Positions 48,242 through 61,248 are shown, counted from the first letter of the stretch. The stretch is DNA of 64,000 nt from Stratiolaelaps scimitus (GCA_019614645.1 JABWDB010000004.1:16120001-16184000), one strand, 5' to 3'. The notes: generated by a model not told the origin, from the letters alone. Numbers and translations are program-made.

Positions 48242-51200
48242 CTATGATAAGAGTGGCTATCTGACTGACTGTGGCGAATGCATACGCTTTGTGCTGCATG
48301 TGTATGATGCTACACACGACCAGGTTAAAAGCACTTATGCAAAATGATCTTGAAATTCTACCGAAAAAAAATGAGAAAAATAGCACCCGAATGCCGGTGA
48401 GTGGCGCTCTATATGCAGGACCCCACTAAAGGTAGAATCTAGAATATGATAGCTCTGCAGTGGACGCCCAATGTAAGTGTCAATGTTTTCAGATTACTAA
48501 TATCGTAATTATTTTATTTGTGCTTAGCTAAAGTGGGAGGTTTTTGATTGTGTTTTGAATTTGGAATTGTGTGTGAGTGCAATTCGCGCATGTGAAAGTT
48601 GCTCATCAATTATTCGGGCTAATGTAGCGTCTTTGACGTAGCGATAACTCTTACACGCTAATCTGCGGCGTGCACTGTCTAACCTAATGGTTCCACCATA
48701 TGGACAAAGATCTCGGTTTATTCCAGCAGATCGTTAAAGATCGCACGTACATCTTGAATAGTAACATCTCACTCGTATGCTGGAATCGAACATTTCCTTT
48801 GAGAGTACAGGTCCTGCCAAGGGTTTCTTTTTACAAAATCCTGAACGAGCATTAACCTAGGTTAGTGGCTAGCTGCCGCTGTTTGTTTACTGGACGTTCA
48901 GGGTGCGCACCGTAGTCGGGTGACACTGACTCTGGTCTATATCCAGCTAAATGCATTCATTTTTTCTCCGGCCGTATTTGATATATTTCATCTTCCGAGA
49001 CGAATTCAACCTTCCCGAAGGTGTAAATCTTCGGGAATTCAATCGTTCCACTAGTGAACAAAGGGAGAAAACAGGAAGGTAGATAATATCCATCTCCCTC
49101 AAGCTTTAGTCGACGCATGCTTTGTTTATCGTCGCTTGCCTAACTATGCCGTCGTAACCAGAGAGCCTCGCTCTGAACAACCTCTCAATAACGAATTTTG
49201 TCAAGGCATCAAACTAGCCGCCGCGCAACGGGAGCAGCCCGGACAACGGCAGTAGCAGAGACAGCTGCAGCGTTTGAGCTATCGGCTTTCTTCATCTCCT
49301 GCTCGGCCGTATCCACAGGCCATCCGTGGCCCGCTCGGACCCAAGGGCCTCGAGTCGCCTGGCCGCATTATGTACATAATACATATCTCTGTGTGTACAT
49401 TAGAGATCAATGACGTCGTGCCAACAAACACGCCGGCCCTGACGTGGCCTGTCCGTGGATCATATGACTTGAAACGGGCTACGCTCTACTTTACCCCCTG
49501 TGCCCCACCCTGTTCGATTCGCCTCTCAAAACGCACGGCGTTGCTTATGGACGACTTGTGTTCGTGCCGTTTATTAAATCTTAGCTATCGCGAAACGCAT
49601 AGAGACAAATTATGAAAGTAGAAATATTATCCTTTGCTATGAAATGGGACGGATAAAAAATCGCTACTAATATCGACTTTGAAGGTATGTAGTACCGGTA
49701 GACAGGGCCGCGGGCTAGATAGATCCGAGGACTGCAGATATTATGGGTTCATAACGGTGTCACATACGTCGTACGCAGCAGTATAGCAAAATATCCTCAT
49801 GCGTTGTTCAACAATCGCCTGTCATGCGTTTCAAGCATTTGCCACGGGCTGGTCGCGTACGAAGAGTAATTATCGGCATACGATCGATGTCTGGCTTTTA
49901 ATTGTTGAGTTCCACTCGGCTACATATCAGTACTTCTTCTGCTCAAAGCTCGCAGTGTAACATCGTGCTGCCCCAGCAAAGCGCCCTAGTGAATGATTCA
50001 ATGGCGCTGTTTACTGTCGGCCTAGAGCCCCGACGACTTGTGAAACCCATAACCCACCTGGACTGAGTCATTTGACGGGCGCTCACTCGACTCCAAAACT
50101 CACTATTGATTGTTCTGCTTCAGTGATCCACGAGTATAGAAATGTGAAACACGAATGGATGGGAGAGGCAGGGGTGGTGGCTGAATCATGTGGTCATCAC
50201 AAAAAGAAGTTCGTGAAAATCCAATAAGACAACTTTGCGGTTAGCCAATCTAATAGATACGGCCGATACGTGCAATCGTCCAATCGATAGAGTTGACAAT
50301 AAGTGGCCAGCTTACCGACAACTGCGGGGAGCACCTGTTTGCGTCGCTAGATCGCATCGTGACGAATGTACATCTACAGTTCACTGTGATCAGGTCTCTC
50401 GTATATCTCATCTTAGTCCGTTGGCAAAAACCAAAGAAATCAATGTGGAGAGCATGTCGACGGACTATTTTCTCAACCTTGTGGCAGTTCATTCGGAATA
50501 GCATTCCTGCGTTAGTTCCCTTTGCGCGAATTGCAGTTCGACTCTGATTGTGATTTGGTAGGCAATAGGTTATGCCTAGATATGCGCTACCTGCAGTCTC
50601 CCTTCACTGAGGAGGATTGAACCCCTCCGCATATCCGTCCACGTGCAGCGGTTCAGTACCGAACAGAGGCCAGAGGCGGCGGCGGCGACGTGATACGAAG
50701 CCGTATCGTGACCTCGGCAATCAGATTCAACGGGGCAGGTGCAATCCATTTCAGACGACTCACACAAAATTGATTGCTGCAAATTACTAAATCGCTATTG
50801 AATAGATCTCTGCTGACCCGCACACAAACACACACACACCCCGTTTGTACGCTTCAGAAAAAACCCGAGGGGTCTGCTATCTATCAGAAGATGATTTCAA
50901 TTTACCAATTACACAAATGTTTACTGCACTGAGTCGTGGAGGACAAAAATATAATATTCCTTTAAGAATATTATTATTATTATTATTATTCGTATTCAGT
51001 CGTCGTTCAACCTGTCATGATGACCTCCTCGGAGTCTTCCCTTAGCTAAAAATCGATGCAAGACAGAGCACACCTGTAATTCCAACTTTCACTCAACAGT
51101 CTCAAGTGACTATCTGTAAATGAAAGTGATCTCATTTCGAGGAGATTTATACGTTTTTGTCGTATTCTCCCACATCCGCGGAAAAATGATTATCCCGCAC

Positions 51201-53726
51201 AAAGCGCCCGTGCAAAAGGCCCAAGTAAACTTTCCGCTGGCTCACCCACACCTAATATTTAGCATCCACGATACTGCTTTCGGCTGTGTAAAATACCTGT
51301 GGAAGATAGCTGTGGGGTCGAACCACGATTACATGATTGTCCCGGTTTGGTCCCGGCCTCTATCAAGAGTTAGCTTGAATCCTTACTGAGGCAGGTACAA
51401 CGTCATTACTGATTGTTGATGAAATCAAAAGATTGATGGGCATCACGGGGACTCCTCCTACGCACATTCAAATTGTCATACATTGTATTTCTGTGGAGGG
51501 TGAACTACTCGTGAACTACTGCTCTAATCTGATTAAATACTATATTATTGAACTTTTACCTTGGGGTTTTTAGGTTAGCAATCGTAGGATGGATACTTGG
51601 CTTGGACATTGACCTACTAATCAAGCATGTGAGTTTGACTCGTAGCAGAGGCTCAGGCACGTTTCGAGATGGATTAAGTTGTTAGTAAAAGTGACCCCAT
51701 CGTGATGTTATTTTACATTTTATTGGAGTGAATTTCCGGGGATCGCACATCATCCATTCGTGCTATTTATATAAAGGCCAAACCTCGGCAAAACATGCCG
51801 CATAAATATTTCAAAGGCCGAACGAAACGTCACGGAACTTGTTCGTGTCACCTACCTCGGGATTCGTCTAAAGGGCCCCGTTTACCATCCATCGCGATAG
51901 CTGATGCTGCTGGTGCGGTAGCTTTGTCATCTCCATCGACGGAGATTGGCGGGTCGATCGGCTATACAGAAACTATTAGAAGGATAACAAAAATTGCGCA
52001 CGTCACAGCGCTGTATACGATACGAGCATGACACACCGCGTGTCTTCGAAACAACTCACTGCTGTCTAGCAGCGCACTTCCCCGAGGTTTTTGTCCTTCT
52101 GTCGATTTCTCCCGCTGGGGATATAATTTTCTTGGGAAAAACTCATAGTGACTCCTGCTGTGTGGGGTTCAGTCATTGCCTGCTAGACCCACCCGTCCAC
52201 ATCGCCCCCCCCTCCCCCCCGTCACTGCCAAGTGTCCGCTCTATTGGTAACTATTTTGGATGGATGTAAAGATGAATATCATCTCGAGGATGACACAATC
52301 CGGTGAGGGGGCTGCGCTGTGGGGTGAGGCAAAGGGGGGCGGCGAGCGAGGGAGCCCTTTTCCAACCGAGATCAGCGACTTCGATGTTATGAACGAGTCG
52401 TTTTTGTTCCATCGGCCCCATCGGCCCCGTCGCCACTCCTCTCGCCGCACATCCGTGTCGTCCCTTGTCTGCTCGACAGCCCCCGGCTGTTTTTTCCTGC
52501 TCTGTCTGGATCCACGCTAGCGAGCGACTCGGCTCGACTGAAGGTCACCGTTTTCCCGCACGGTAGATACAGCTATTGCGGCCGTTCGTCAGTTGCAAAG
52601 GAAGAGATAGAGGGAGAGAGCGGGTGGTTCGCGGCTGGCGATGGGCGAGCTGCTGATCACGTCACGTCGCCGCGATTCAAACGTTGGATAGCCTATGGAT
52701 GAATAGATGGATACGTCTGCTAGTGGGCTCGCCAATTGCCTCCCTCCGGGTATATATGTTTTATAATGTTTATTGCAGAAGATTTCTGTACATTTTCGCT
52801 CGATCGGTGTCGCAGGATGAAAAACTTGAAGAACGTTTGTATGACGACGACGTGTGTGTGTGTGTACGTATGGATGTGTATATCGACGTTTATCGATGTC
52901 TAAAAATATCTAGAGGCAGGCATACGCCAGGTATCTATACTAGCTACATGGATGTATGATGTACACTTATACATACTTCAACGAGCGTGGGACATATATT
53001 CCGCGCGTATTTATATATCATGTCCTTGCACAACTTTAACTCCAATATTTACAGCATTGTATTGAATAAGCAGAGCCCTATAGGTACGGGCGTATACGGA
53101 GTAGTAATCTCAAGAGACTGAAGGCCACAACAAAATTCGAGTCACATTCCTCTCCAAAGGCTTAATTTTTCTTTTGAAACCTCACGACTACATTTTCTTC
53201 GGGCAGTTGCCCTGATTTATAATGATCTCTGTGTGGTCATGTTGCCAATAGAATAGTAAAGGTGGCCCATGGCTCATTTCCAGCAGCCCATGAAGTTGCC
53301 CTCTATTATTCATGACCACACTCTCATGCTGGCGATGGCAACGGAGGGCGATCGTATTTATCTGGCTTAGTTTGTCGTATTCACGTATTTTGCAGCCCCG
53401 TATAGTCACGCATCGCGATGGAAGCCAGGGCAGTGGTGCCAGCAACCGCGGCTACCGGCGATCTCGAAACACATCCGGTGTTTCTAACGCTATCGGGAAA
53501 AAAAGTTTCGTTCGGCTGACGCGCGTCGTTGCCCCGTCGATTGTAAGTCTTAAAGTTAGTAATTGCCTCGAATAAAACTCGCCAACAGCTAGCTATCGCG
53601 GGTCGCTCGCGTAAGCCCAGTTGGCTTAGCATCCTTGAAGGTCGTATGTGAATGTCTATATTCAAAAAGCGACCGCGGAGTTACTATTATTCTTATTGTG
53701 ATTATAATTATTATTATGATTGCTAG
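48242..53726. other. Repeat-poor stretch, no gene supported
   Basis: Balanced composition; longest frame 113 codons at 49274-49615 (plus, no ATG). An internal piece 53395-53545 has a good acceptor (ATTTTGCAG) and donor (GATT/GTAAGT) with one open frame on the plus strand, but its phase does not fit the next candidate exon and two minus-strand frames also cover it, so it is left uncalled. Confidence 0.45.
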
Positions 53727-53845
53727 ACGAGTCACGGAATTTTGTCATCGTTGCGCCAATCTTGGATGTGGCCAAGGGCTCTATCATCCAGCCCCGCTGC
53801 CCGGAACTTATCCAGAAGTCCACAACGCTACCGAAATCTCGATAA
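53727..53845 (+). CDS. Candidate exon 1 of a three-exon 3' gene end (model A)
   Basis: Begins after an acceptor in a T/A-rich tract (TATGATTGCTAG) and ends before GTAAAC. One of its frames is open throughout, enters with one base completing a codon and leaves with one base, which is exactly the phase needed to join the next candidate exon at 54824. The peptide has a C-x2-C-x4-C cluster (CHRCANLGC) that could bind zinc. Two other frames and one minus-strand frame are also largely open, so the frame choice depends on the join. Confidence 0.22.
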
Positions 53846-54823
53846 GTAAACGCATTCACTTCTATGACTACTACAACCACTGCACTTCGAGCTTTACGAT
53901 TATTATTAAAACATTGCTACTACTACTACTACTACTACTTTCCTACTACTATGAAAGGTCACTGGCAGCTCGTTATCATCGTGTAAGCTCAGGAGGAATT
54001 AATCATTGCGCCACCTCCCGTTTTCAGTGAAGCTTATGAAGTTCCTGGTAGCCTTGACTTACGACATGTTTTACAAAACATCTGCATAGACTAGAAATCT
54101 GCCAGGATGTAGAGCGCTTTCGACGCACTGAAGCTTGCACCGGTTCGCCACTTAACTCGCGCGTGGGCAGTGTGAGTGTCTGCCTGCAAGTGTATGCCCA
54201 GCAAGTCAATAAAAAGCAGGGAGAAGACAATTCTAGAAAGCTCTACACAGAAAGACGTGCAGTGTAGTATTCGTGAAAGTTTCTAAAGAGCACGACAAGC
54301 TACGTGATTAGACAGGCTTGAACGTCGTTTCGATTATCGGCTACCAACAGCAGCACGATGAGGCAATTTCGTCTGAAATCGAGTAGATAAAGCAACTCAA
54401 TAACTGTGATAGTATTATATATATACGCCATTTATGCGACTTTATTATACGATTTGTTTCAAACAAACCAAAGGAACCCTGGATTCTCACACGCTCGTCG
54501 CTGCTCTTGTTGCTTTTACCAGCTATTCTGTTGCATATGCTGGCTAACCTGCATCATTCAAAGAATTAAAGTGCGAATGTGGAGATACATTCATAAGATA
54601 TTATGGATGAGGAGATGTATAGTGAAAACGATAGTCGATAGTCAATTCACTTACATTGAATTAACCGCTGTCCACTGATTTTGTATTTCCTGTTTTGTCG
54701 TTTATATCCGACGAGCGATTTGTGGTAAGCGAGCGATTTGAGGTGTACGGCAATATGTGCGCATCGATTTTTTTGAGCGGGCCTGACTCGACCACGAATT
54801 TATTTTCATCTATTTCTAGTAAG

Positions 54824-54960
54824 GCAATTGCCTTCCTCAAGGACAATACCACGTATCTACCATCGTTTTGCCCAAGGCTCACTTGATTGAAGCCCTCGTG
54901 AGATACCACTCACGGCTATTAGATGCAGTCACCCCTGGGGCGTCTGAGAACTTTTACAGA
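54824..54960 (+). CDS. Candidate exon 2 of model A, 45 codons
   Basis: The best splice signals of any candidate here: an upstream pyrimidine tract ATTTTCATCTATTTCTAG with the acceptor at the following TAAG, and a near-consensus donor ACAGA/GTAAGT. Only one frame is open across the exon, and it starts in the phase left by the candidate exon at 53727-53845 and ends on a codon boundary. The peptide looks helical, with KAHLIEALVRYHSRLLDAV in its middle. Not recognised. A minus-strand open frame (54661-54909) covers part of the same DNA and is the alternative. Confidence 0.3.
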
Positions 54961-55263
54961 GTAAGTCGAGCGTCTACGCTCGCTATTTACTTGGGTGGCA
55001 AGCGAGTTTTTGCAGAACATGAACCAGACGAACATAAAGTCGCTATCTGTACATCTGTATCTTTGCTTAGCTTCATAAAAACGCTTGAGAACATCAAGCT
55101 GGCCTGCCCCTGTACATGTTATTATCGTTTCATTCGTGACACACGTGAAGTATCCGCTGAACGGGGATATGCAAACATAACCTCGTTCGGTTGTCTCTTA
55201 GCTGCTAATTGATTTGTCGTTTAGATCTAGCTTTATTTGTTTCGCCGTTGATATCTTGGGTAG

Positions 55264-55341
55264 CCTGAAGGACTAACCCTTTTACTCATAACAGCGATAA
55301 AGTCCCATTCGAAGACGTGGATAGACGATTTAGCATTTTAA
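55264..55341 (+). CDS. Candidate terminal exon of model A, 25 codons plus stop
   Basis: Follows a 303-base intron that starts GTAAGT and ends in a T-rich tract plus TAG. It is open in phase 0, matching the end of the exon at 54824-54960, and ends with TAA. A canonical AATAAA begins five bases later. The predicted C-terminus is hydrophobic then basic and acidic (LTLLLITAIKSH, then KTWIDDLAF). If real, this is the end of a plus-strand gene whose 5' part lies further left. Confidence 0.28.
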   Translation, partial: PEGLTLLLITAIKSHSKTWIDDLAF

Positions 55342-55345
55342 CTTA

Positions 55346-55351
55346 AATAAA
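55346..55351 (+). promoter_or_regulatory. AATAAA poly(A) signal candidate for model A
   Basis: Canonical hexamer five bases after the candidate TAA stop at 55339-55341. The very short 3' UTR this implies is unusual, and AATAAA is common in A-rich DNA, so this supports model A only weakly. Confidence 0.25.
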
Positions 55352-57777
55352 AAAATAGGGGAGTGATAGTCACTTATAATAAAAATAAAATAATTAGGGA
55401 ATTTGCCTCTCTGCACAGCGAGGGAAAGGCGTTGCAGAAGGGAAGATCCTGCTCGCTTGTCCCGTGTGATAGACCCCTTCGAGGAAGTTCGCAGTAAGGG
55501 GGCCAAAGGTTTCCTAGGCAAAGGGCGAAAAGAGGTGAGTGGCCTGGAGTACTTCCGTGGCTTGGCCCACTCCGCATGCGCCGCCGCGTAACTGAGGCTG
55601 GACATATAGCAGGACATGAACTCAGCTGATTCCCCAAACTCAAACCAAAAGCCTATGACCGCTCTGCAGGTTCATCCGAAGGGCCTGTGTTGCTATAAAG
55701 GTTAAATTGGGCATACACAAAATGATATATATCTCGAACTAACGAAGCATTAGGCTCTCGCATATTGTGATTTAACTAGTTTATAAGCCTGGACAGTTTC
55801 GTGCAGCCAGATTTACGAAGACGAGCTGAACCAAGCGAAGAAGCATCCAGCCGTCCTCATATTAAAAAAAAATCTAATTTAGCCCACGTCAGTTTAGCTA
55901 TCGCTCATTTTCAGTCATTATATGGTTACATTGGCGTACATCGATGATCCTTGGAAGGAGCCTTCGTTGGAACTAACGTGGCCCAAATATCGTGAACATC
56001 GACTTACGCTGGGTGGAGTTCATCTCTGTCAGTCTCTCCATCTCCCCACGGTCCCTCTCCATGCAAGAATCTGTAAACGATTTTAGTCACGCATAGCAGC
56101 ACTATCTATTATAGATAGCTTTGCCATTCTGCCTTAATCCAGATTCTCAACTACTTCCTGCTTTCAATCACTCACGTAGGACTTACAGACCCTTCTTCTG
56201 CGACTTGGTGCTGGTCTGTTAGCATGGTCTACATCTACCACTGCACTGTGAACGAAATGCATAATTAGGCTGGCCTTGGTCGAAGGAGAACTTCACGTCT
56301 GGACGACAAACGATCTTCACTGCAGATGTAAACTAGAACATTTTCCACGTTCACTCAGAACAATCAATATAGCTGATGGTGGTATCGTCATAATGTGTTA
56401 CACCGATAATGTTGTATTAGTACAGTTTTGCATGCCTAACGTCGTCTCTCTGCCTCCACACCCCTTTATCTTCTCTCTGCCAAGCTCGCCGTTGAAGTTA
56501 ACTTATCAGTGAGAATGTCTCATCATGTCACTTGCGAATGTGAAATTAAGACCAATTAGGTGGTCCGTGTGGTGCAGGTTTGGATCCCTTCGAGAAGATA
56601 CGTCAACGATCGATGAAACGACTAATTCGCAGTTTGCCCGAGAGGCAAACTGGCCTCTGGCCAGTCTCAGCTCAGGGTAGTCACCGTAGGTGGTGTCTGG
56701 AGACTACTACTGCTACTACCAGCGAGGTTGCGGTACAAGTTGATGTGATGACGTCGAGTCACGCGAGGAACCTCGTGCGGGGTACTCTCAAGCATCTCGC
56801 CAGGATATCTAAGCAAGACGGGATAATCTTCTCTGAATCTCCTATTTCACGGTTGCCGCTTATAATGTCTTCTTGATTTGCTGTCCTTAGGCCTACCGAG
56901 CTCACAACGACACAGTTCACTCATATCTGTCGTATATTCACTTATATATATTTTACACACTTCTCACATAAGAAACCAAATGGCAGACGATTCAGTGATG
57001 ACAAGGTACACCCAGAACGGATGACTCGGTGATTAAACTTAAGTAATTTCCTCATCCTGTCGTATTTTTCCAGCGGCCCCTGAGTTGTTACGAATGAGTA
57101 CAACTTCCTTTCAAGGAAGGCTTTTGAGCGTTTGCTTATATAGGGTTCCCGAATGCTCGCCCATGTCTTTTAGGATAATTGCTACTCGTTTACAGCATGC
57201 ATGTGTGTGTGTGTGTATGTGCAACCTCCAATTCGACAGGTTCATCACTCCTTTTCAGGTCGTGTCGTCGGCGATTACCTCGGTGCTAGCTCTCGGCAGC
57301 GATCGCATTCAATCACACACTTATTTCTCCCCCGCCCGTCATCACACAGTCGTAGTTTCGCGTCCGCGGCCACCGTGTGAGTCGAGTGTAAATAGTATCG
57401 ACACGCGACTCTTTAGTTACGAACGCGGCAGCGGTAATTTCGGGGCATATATACACGCTGTTATGCTAGACAGCAAGAAAACAGAGACACGGAGGGGGAG
57501 GCCAGTACGGCCGAGTACCAATGTGCTCATGAGGTGCAGGTGACCGGGTGCAGGCGCTCGTCAGCTCCACTGTCCGGTCTCCTGCCGCGAACCAATCGAT
57601 CAGCTTTCGTCTAACACGAGCGAACAATTCAGCAGATTTGCCCGAACTGCACCCGACCGCCTGCGGTTGTCTCCCGGCCAGCCTCCGATCCCATGCGCCG
57701 CTTCCCGCGCTCAATTAAAACGCCCTTTATCGTTGCACAGCTTCGGATACTCTGACTGTTCCGGAGGTATTATAGCA
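55352..57777. other. Stretch downstream of model A, mostly noncoding
   Basis: Contains the propeller-like candidate at 56270-56512 and motif-free frames at 55403-55591, 56580-56876 and 57085-57543; the last runs through a (GT)n tract at 57201-57216. Confidence 0.45.
56270..56512 (+). CDS. Candidate coding stretch with beta-propeller-like pattern
   Basis: Open frame without its own ATG at the left edge, preceded by an AATTAG acceptor-like site. The first half alternates hydrophobic and polar residues, with a GELHVWTTND motif, then an L-x-I-N-I-A-D-G-G-I-V-I pattern and a hydrophobic strand, as in a blade of a WD40-type propeller. There is no diagnostic GH/WD pair and no clear donor, so this is a pattern resemblance only. 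It lies downstream of model A on the same strand. Confidence 0.18.
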   Translation: MALVEGELHVWTTNDLHCRCKLEHFPRSLRTINIADGGIVIMCYTDNVVLVQFCMPNVVSLPPHPFIFSLPSSPLKLTYQ

Positions 57778-57987
57778 ATGATTGCAGAGCTGCGATTGCG
57801 ATTATCATTGCCGTTGTGGTGCATGCGTCTGAGCTTGCTGCTCCTGCTACTGTTCGTGCTTCTATTGCCGGCCGGCATGATGAAGAAAGCAGGGTCAGCG
57901 AGCGGTCAGGGAGGAAGCTTAAATTTGACAGGAAACTCCCTCGCAACGGCAGGCACGACAAGAAGCCTGCAAATAGTGGTATTATAG
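57778..57987 (+). CDS. Candidate signal-peptide-bearing exon, 69 aa (unrecognised secreted protein)
   Basis: ATG-initiated frame. Starting at the internal Met16 it encodes a textbook signal peptide: MRLS, then a run of leucines broken by FV, then PAG. The leucines use at least five of the six leucine codons (CTG, TTG, CTC, CTA, CTT), which argues for a selected peptide rather than a CTG microsatellite. After the signal the chain is short and Gly/Ser/Thr-rich with one NLTG sequon and ends at TAG at 57985-57987. This could be a whole small secreted peptide or a first coding exon; possible donors nearby are weak. Upstream DNA is fairly GC-rich, as expected near a transcription start. Confidence 0.35.
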   Translation: MIAELRLRLSLPLWCMRLSLLLLLLFVLLLPAGMMKKAGSASGQGGSLNLTGNSLATAGTTRSLQIVVL

Positions 57988-60900
57988 AAGCAAGAAACCG
58001 CGGGGGTTGAAACGCTCGCGACGCTATTGTAATCGATCACATACGCGCACTGTGACATTGAAAACAGGCAACACTCAGGTGGTGGCCAGCGGTCAGTTTG
58101 TCGGCGGCGGCGGCGGCGGAGGCGGCAAAATAAGATTGCACAAGCGTCAGGTTGGCTGGGCAAGCCACACAACCTTGTCGTTTTTATAACTATACTTCAA
58201 AGGACTACAAGCAAAACGATGATGTGATGTTGGCTGAAACAACAGCTGGCTTGCCAAACGGTCGGGGCAGGCTCGGTCGGTTTTTTCCTGTTATGCCCAT
58301 ATGCTGCCCATACGAGTCTAGAACGAGGTAGCCAAAATGCTGCCCATTCATTGGATAAATGATGGCAGACTCTTACGATTGCTTTTTTTTAATAGCTAGC
58401 TTGATACCTGCAGCACTGCTGATTATCGCTGAAGTCGTAGAATTAGTGAGACCTGGTTGCTAATACGAGTGAATGATCGATAGACGTTTGTATATATGCC
58501 CATATTGGAGCTATGTATTATTATAATAATTTGTCTGAACCATTTCAGAGTGTTTCTGCGCTCGCTTTGTCTCACGAAGAAGGGCGAAGAGGGACGCGAT
58601 ATATCAATCAACTTTATTATATTACCACATATCCTAAGAGAGGGCAGCTGAGAGCCTTAGACTACGACTATTCAAATGGGGTTCCAACATCTACGAATAG
58701 CAAAAACATATCTGAAATGGGTTCAAACGGTAGGTACTCTAGCAATGTTTCAGCTATACAGCTCCATGCTAGATAGGCGCGGATGTTCCTCCTGACATCT
58801 CCCCTAGTAATGCCATAAGGATGAGTACCGAGAGATGTCTGATCGAACAAGGCCTGGGTCCCGTCAACCGCAAACGAAAGCCCCACAGGAACCTCTCCAG
58901 GAGGCACTGTGCTGTTACCCTATCTGTGCGAGACCACATGAACGCTTCAGGGGGTTCCGCTTCGCTTTTGTGTGATTTCATCACCTTCAAGTCAGTGCAA
59001 AACACGCAATGTATGCATCCACGCAGGCATACATACAGTTACCCGTAAAAATCAGTACGCTACGTTCATAGCACAAAGGGTTGTTGCAAAATGTGCTGAT
59101 TTCTAGCTAAACTGTAGCGAACTGTAGCCAGCTGCATTTGTATGTTTATCAAGTAAATCCCTATGGCGCATACGTATGTATGTATATTGCTGTATATTGT
59201 ACAACAATTTTCTTAGCAATTATAAATTGGTAATAGCCGCACCCAGATATCTATTCACATGAGCAACCAATTAGTATGTTTCGTTAGGTGCGCCCAAGTA
59301 TTGACTACAATATACTGCAGCTGTCGAAGGTCATAATATATTACTATGACTTGCGGCAGTACCATAACTTGCTATACAGTATGCCACATCTGTGTGTTTC
59401 AGTTTCATACACATTATTCGTTTCATCGCAATCAATATGATCCTGTAATCCTGCTCCATTCTAGTGTATTATGACTTTCACTAGTTGCACAAGTCGGCCC
59501 AGCGTTTGAATAATCTACGACGTGTAGTTGCTTTATTGTGTTTTGACTTTACAATAACCTGTCGATACAACGTGCACAAGCATCCACCAGTCTCTTCAAT
59601 GTCAACCCTCCGTGCCAAGCAGTAGTCATCGCGCACTCTTAACAACACTGGATTATCCAGTGACGGTGAAGTTTCGAGGAAGCATCCCAGTTAAGGGTTA
59701 TTAGCTACATAAGTCTAACACCACGATCGGCTAAGACGTCCGAGGAATTTTAAAATAGGCTTTCCAAAACGTATCCTCCTTCTATCCCGCTGAGGAGTGG
59801 AATAATAGTTATGCAAAACGGCTCGCTTGAACTCCTGAATCCTGAGGTTACCGGGAGTCTTTAGTTAAGTCCGCTCGTCGCCGGAGAGGGCTCAAACTCG
59901 ACGGATCTTACGAATATGAGCTGGTTCGTATGAAACTACCAAAGAGGGTAGAGGGTATATACGTAGAAAATTGTAGACACTCTCTCTCTATAATCAAGTT
60001 CTATGTCGAACGTTATGTTGGTGTCACATTCGATCCTAAGAGACAAAGGTCAATGCCAAAGGCTTGTCATCATGCGTAATGGCAATCGTAATTACGTTAA
60101 GTTATAATGAAGTAATAAATGTAGTTGCTCTGTGTACCCATTAATAAGTAATTAGTTAGTAAACAGGTTCGCAGTGCAGTGAGTAGTTAATTAACTAAAA
60201 CAGCCTCGGAAAGTGTCGACTCTCTCCTGTTTCCTCTTCACAAATCGCTTAGCAAGTCTGTTATTCTATTCTAATTGTCCCGCAAACCATTCGTAATTTA
60301 TTGTACTTCAAAAATAAACTTAACCACCATCACTGATATGAAAAACAACGTGTCGGTACTCTCGATACAGGGCGGACTGCAAGCATTCGACATATTATTA
60401 TCATTATTATTCCAATGATGAATTTCAAGAACAACTCAAAGCAAACAACAGTCTTCACTTTGGCACTTGCCGGTAGTTTAACACGCGGTTACGAACGATG
60501 CTTGCTGAATAAGGTGTAGCAAGTCTTCAGGTCGGCCGACTCATTTTTGTGACCCGGCAATGGGGGCGTGGTGTGTTAACACCACCCATGTATCACGTGC
60601 CTTATTCCCATAACCTCAGCAAACACGCCCTTGGCAGGACGGGCAACAGCCGTGCGTTCGTACTACAATGGGAGGTATAACGGGTCAGGTGAGCAGCCAA
60701 CGCCTAATATAGCAGAGAAACATGCCACCCGGCTTCGCTGGGAAATCCATAAAGGCTGAATCAGCTGAGGCCCGAGCATCGCAAGGCCGCCGTCGGCCGT
60801 GTACTGACCTAGACAGATAATACGCTGAAAGTAATCCGACAGCATGTGGATGCGAACACCGCAGGATTACTCATCCGCAAGTTAATTGTTCCGTCGGTGT

Positions 60901-61150
60901 GTTGCGGGATATCAGGAACGATACTTCGGCAATAGCTGTATCGGAACTGAGTGTCTATATAAGTGTCTAGCCCTCTCTCGCTGTCTCTCCTTCATCATTC
61001 TTTGTGAAGGGAATGTCCGCCGTGCAGTATATTATATATATATATACCTGCATGGAGATCGTTATCTCGCTAATCGCATACTGGCTGGCACAGTGAACTG
61101 AATTTAATGCATCGTACATATTGTCTTAAATCTAGTATGATGCTATTTGC
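57988..61150. other. AT-leaning noncoding stretch, no gene supported
   Basis: 59050-60660 has essentially no open frame over 60 codons on either strand. A 14-bp palindrome TAGTTAATTAACTA lies near 60184-60198. A frame at 58513-58776 (ATG, 87 codons) is unrecognised. Confidence 0.6.
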
Positions 61151-61248
61151 GTTGCTTGACGCTGAAGGGTAACACTTGCTGATGGCCTTGACCACATATA
61201 TATGAGTCCAAGGCCATCAGCAAGTGCTATCCTTCAGCGCCAAGTAAC
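61151..61248. repeat. 98-bp near-perfect inverted repeat; microRNA-like or fold-back hairpin
   Basis: Left arm 61151-61191 and right arm 61208-61248 pair over 41 positions: 36 Watson-Crick pairs, two G:U pairs and three A/C mismatches, with a 16-base AT-rich loop. Arm length, loop size and near-complete pairing fit a pre-microRNA or an endogenous siRNA hairpin transcribed from either strand; a tiny fold-back transposon is the alternative. The candidate mature segment on the 3' arm would lie near TCAGCAAGTGCTATCCTTCA. I do not recognise it as a known conserved arthropod microRNA. No coding frame is involved, and the flanks carry short TA runs. Confidence 0.85.

Noticed and set aside
49274..49615. 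Collagen-like Gly-Pro pattern (GPLGPKGLESPG)
   Set aside because: Only three or four Gly-x-y steps, no continuation, no ATG.
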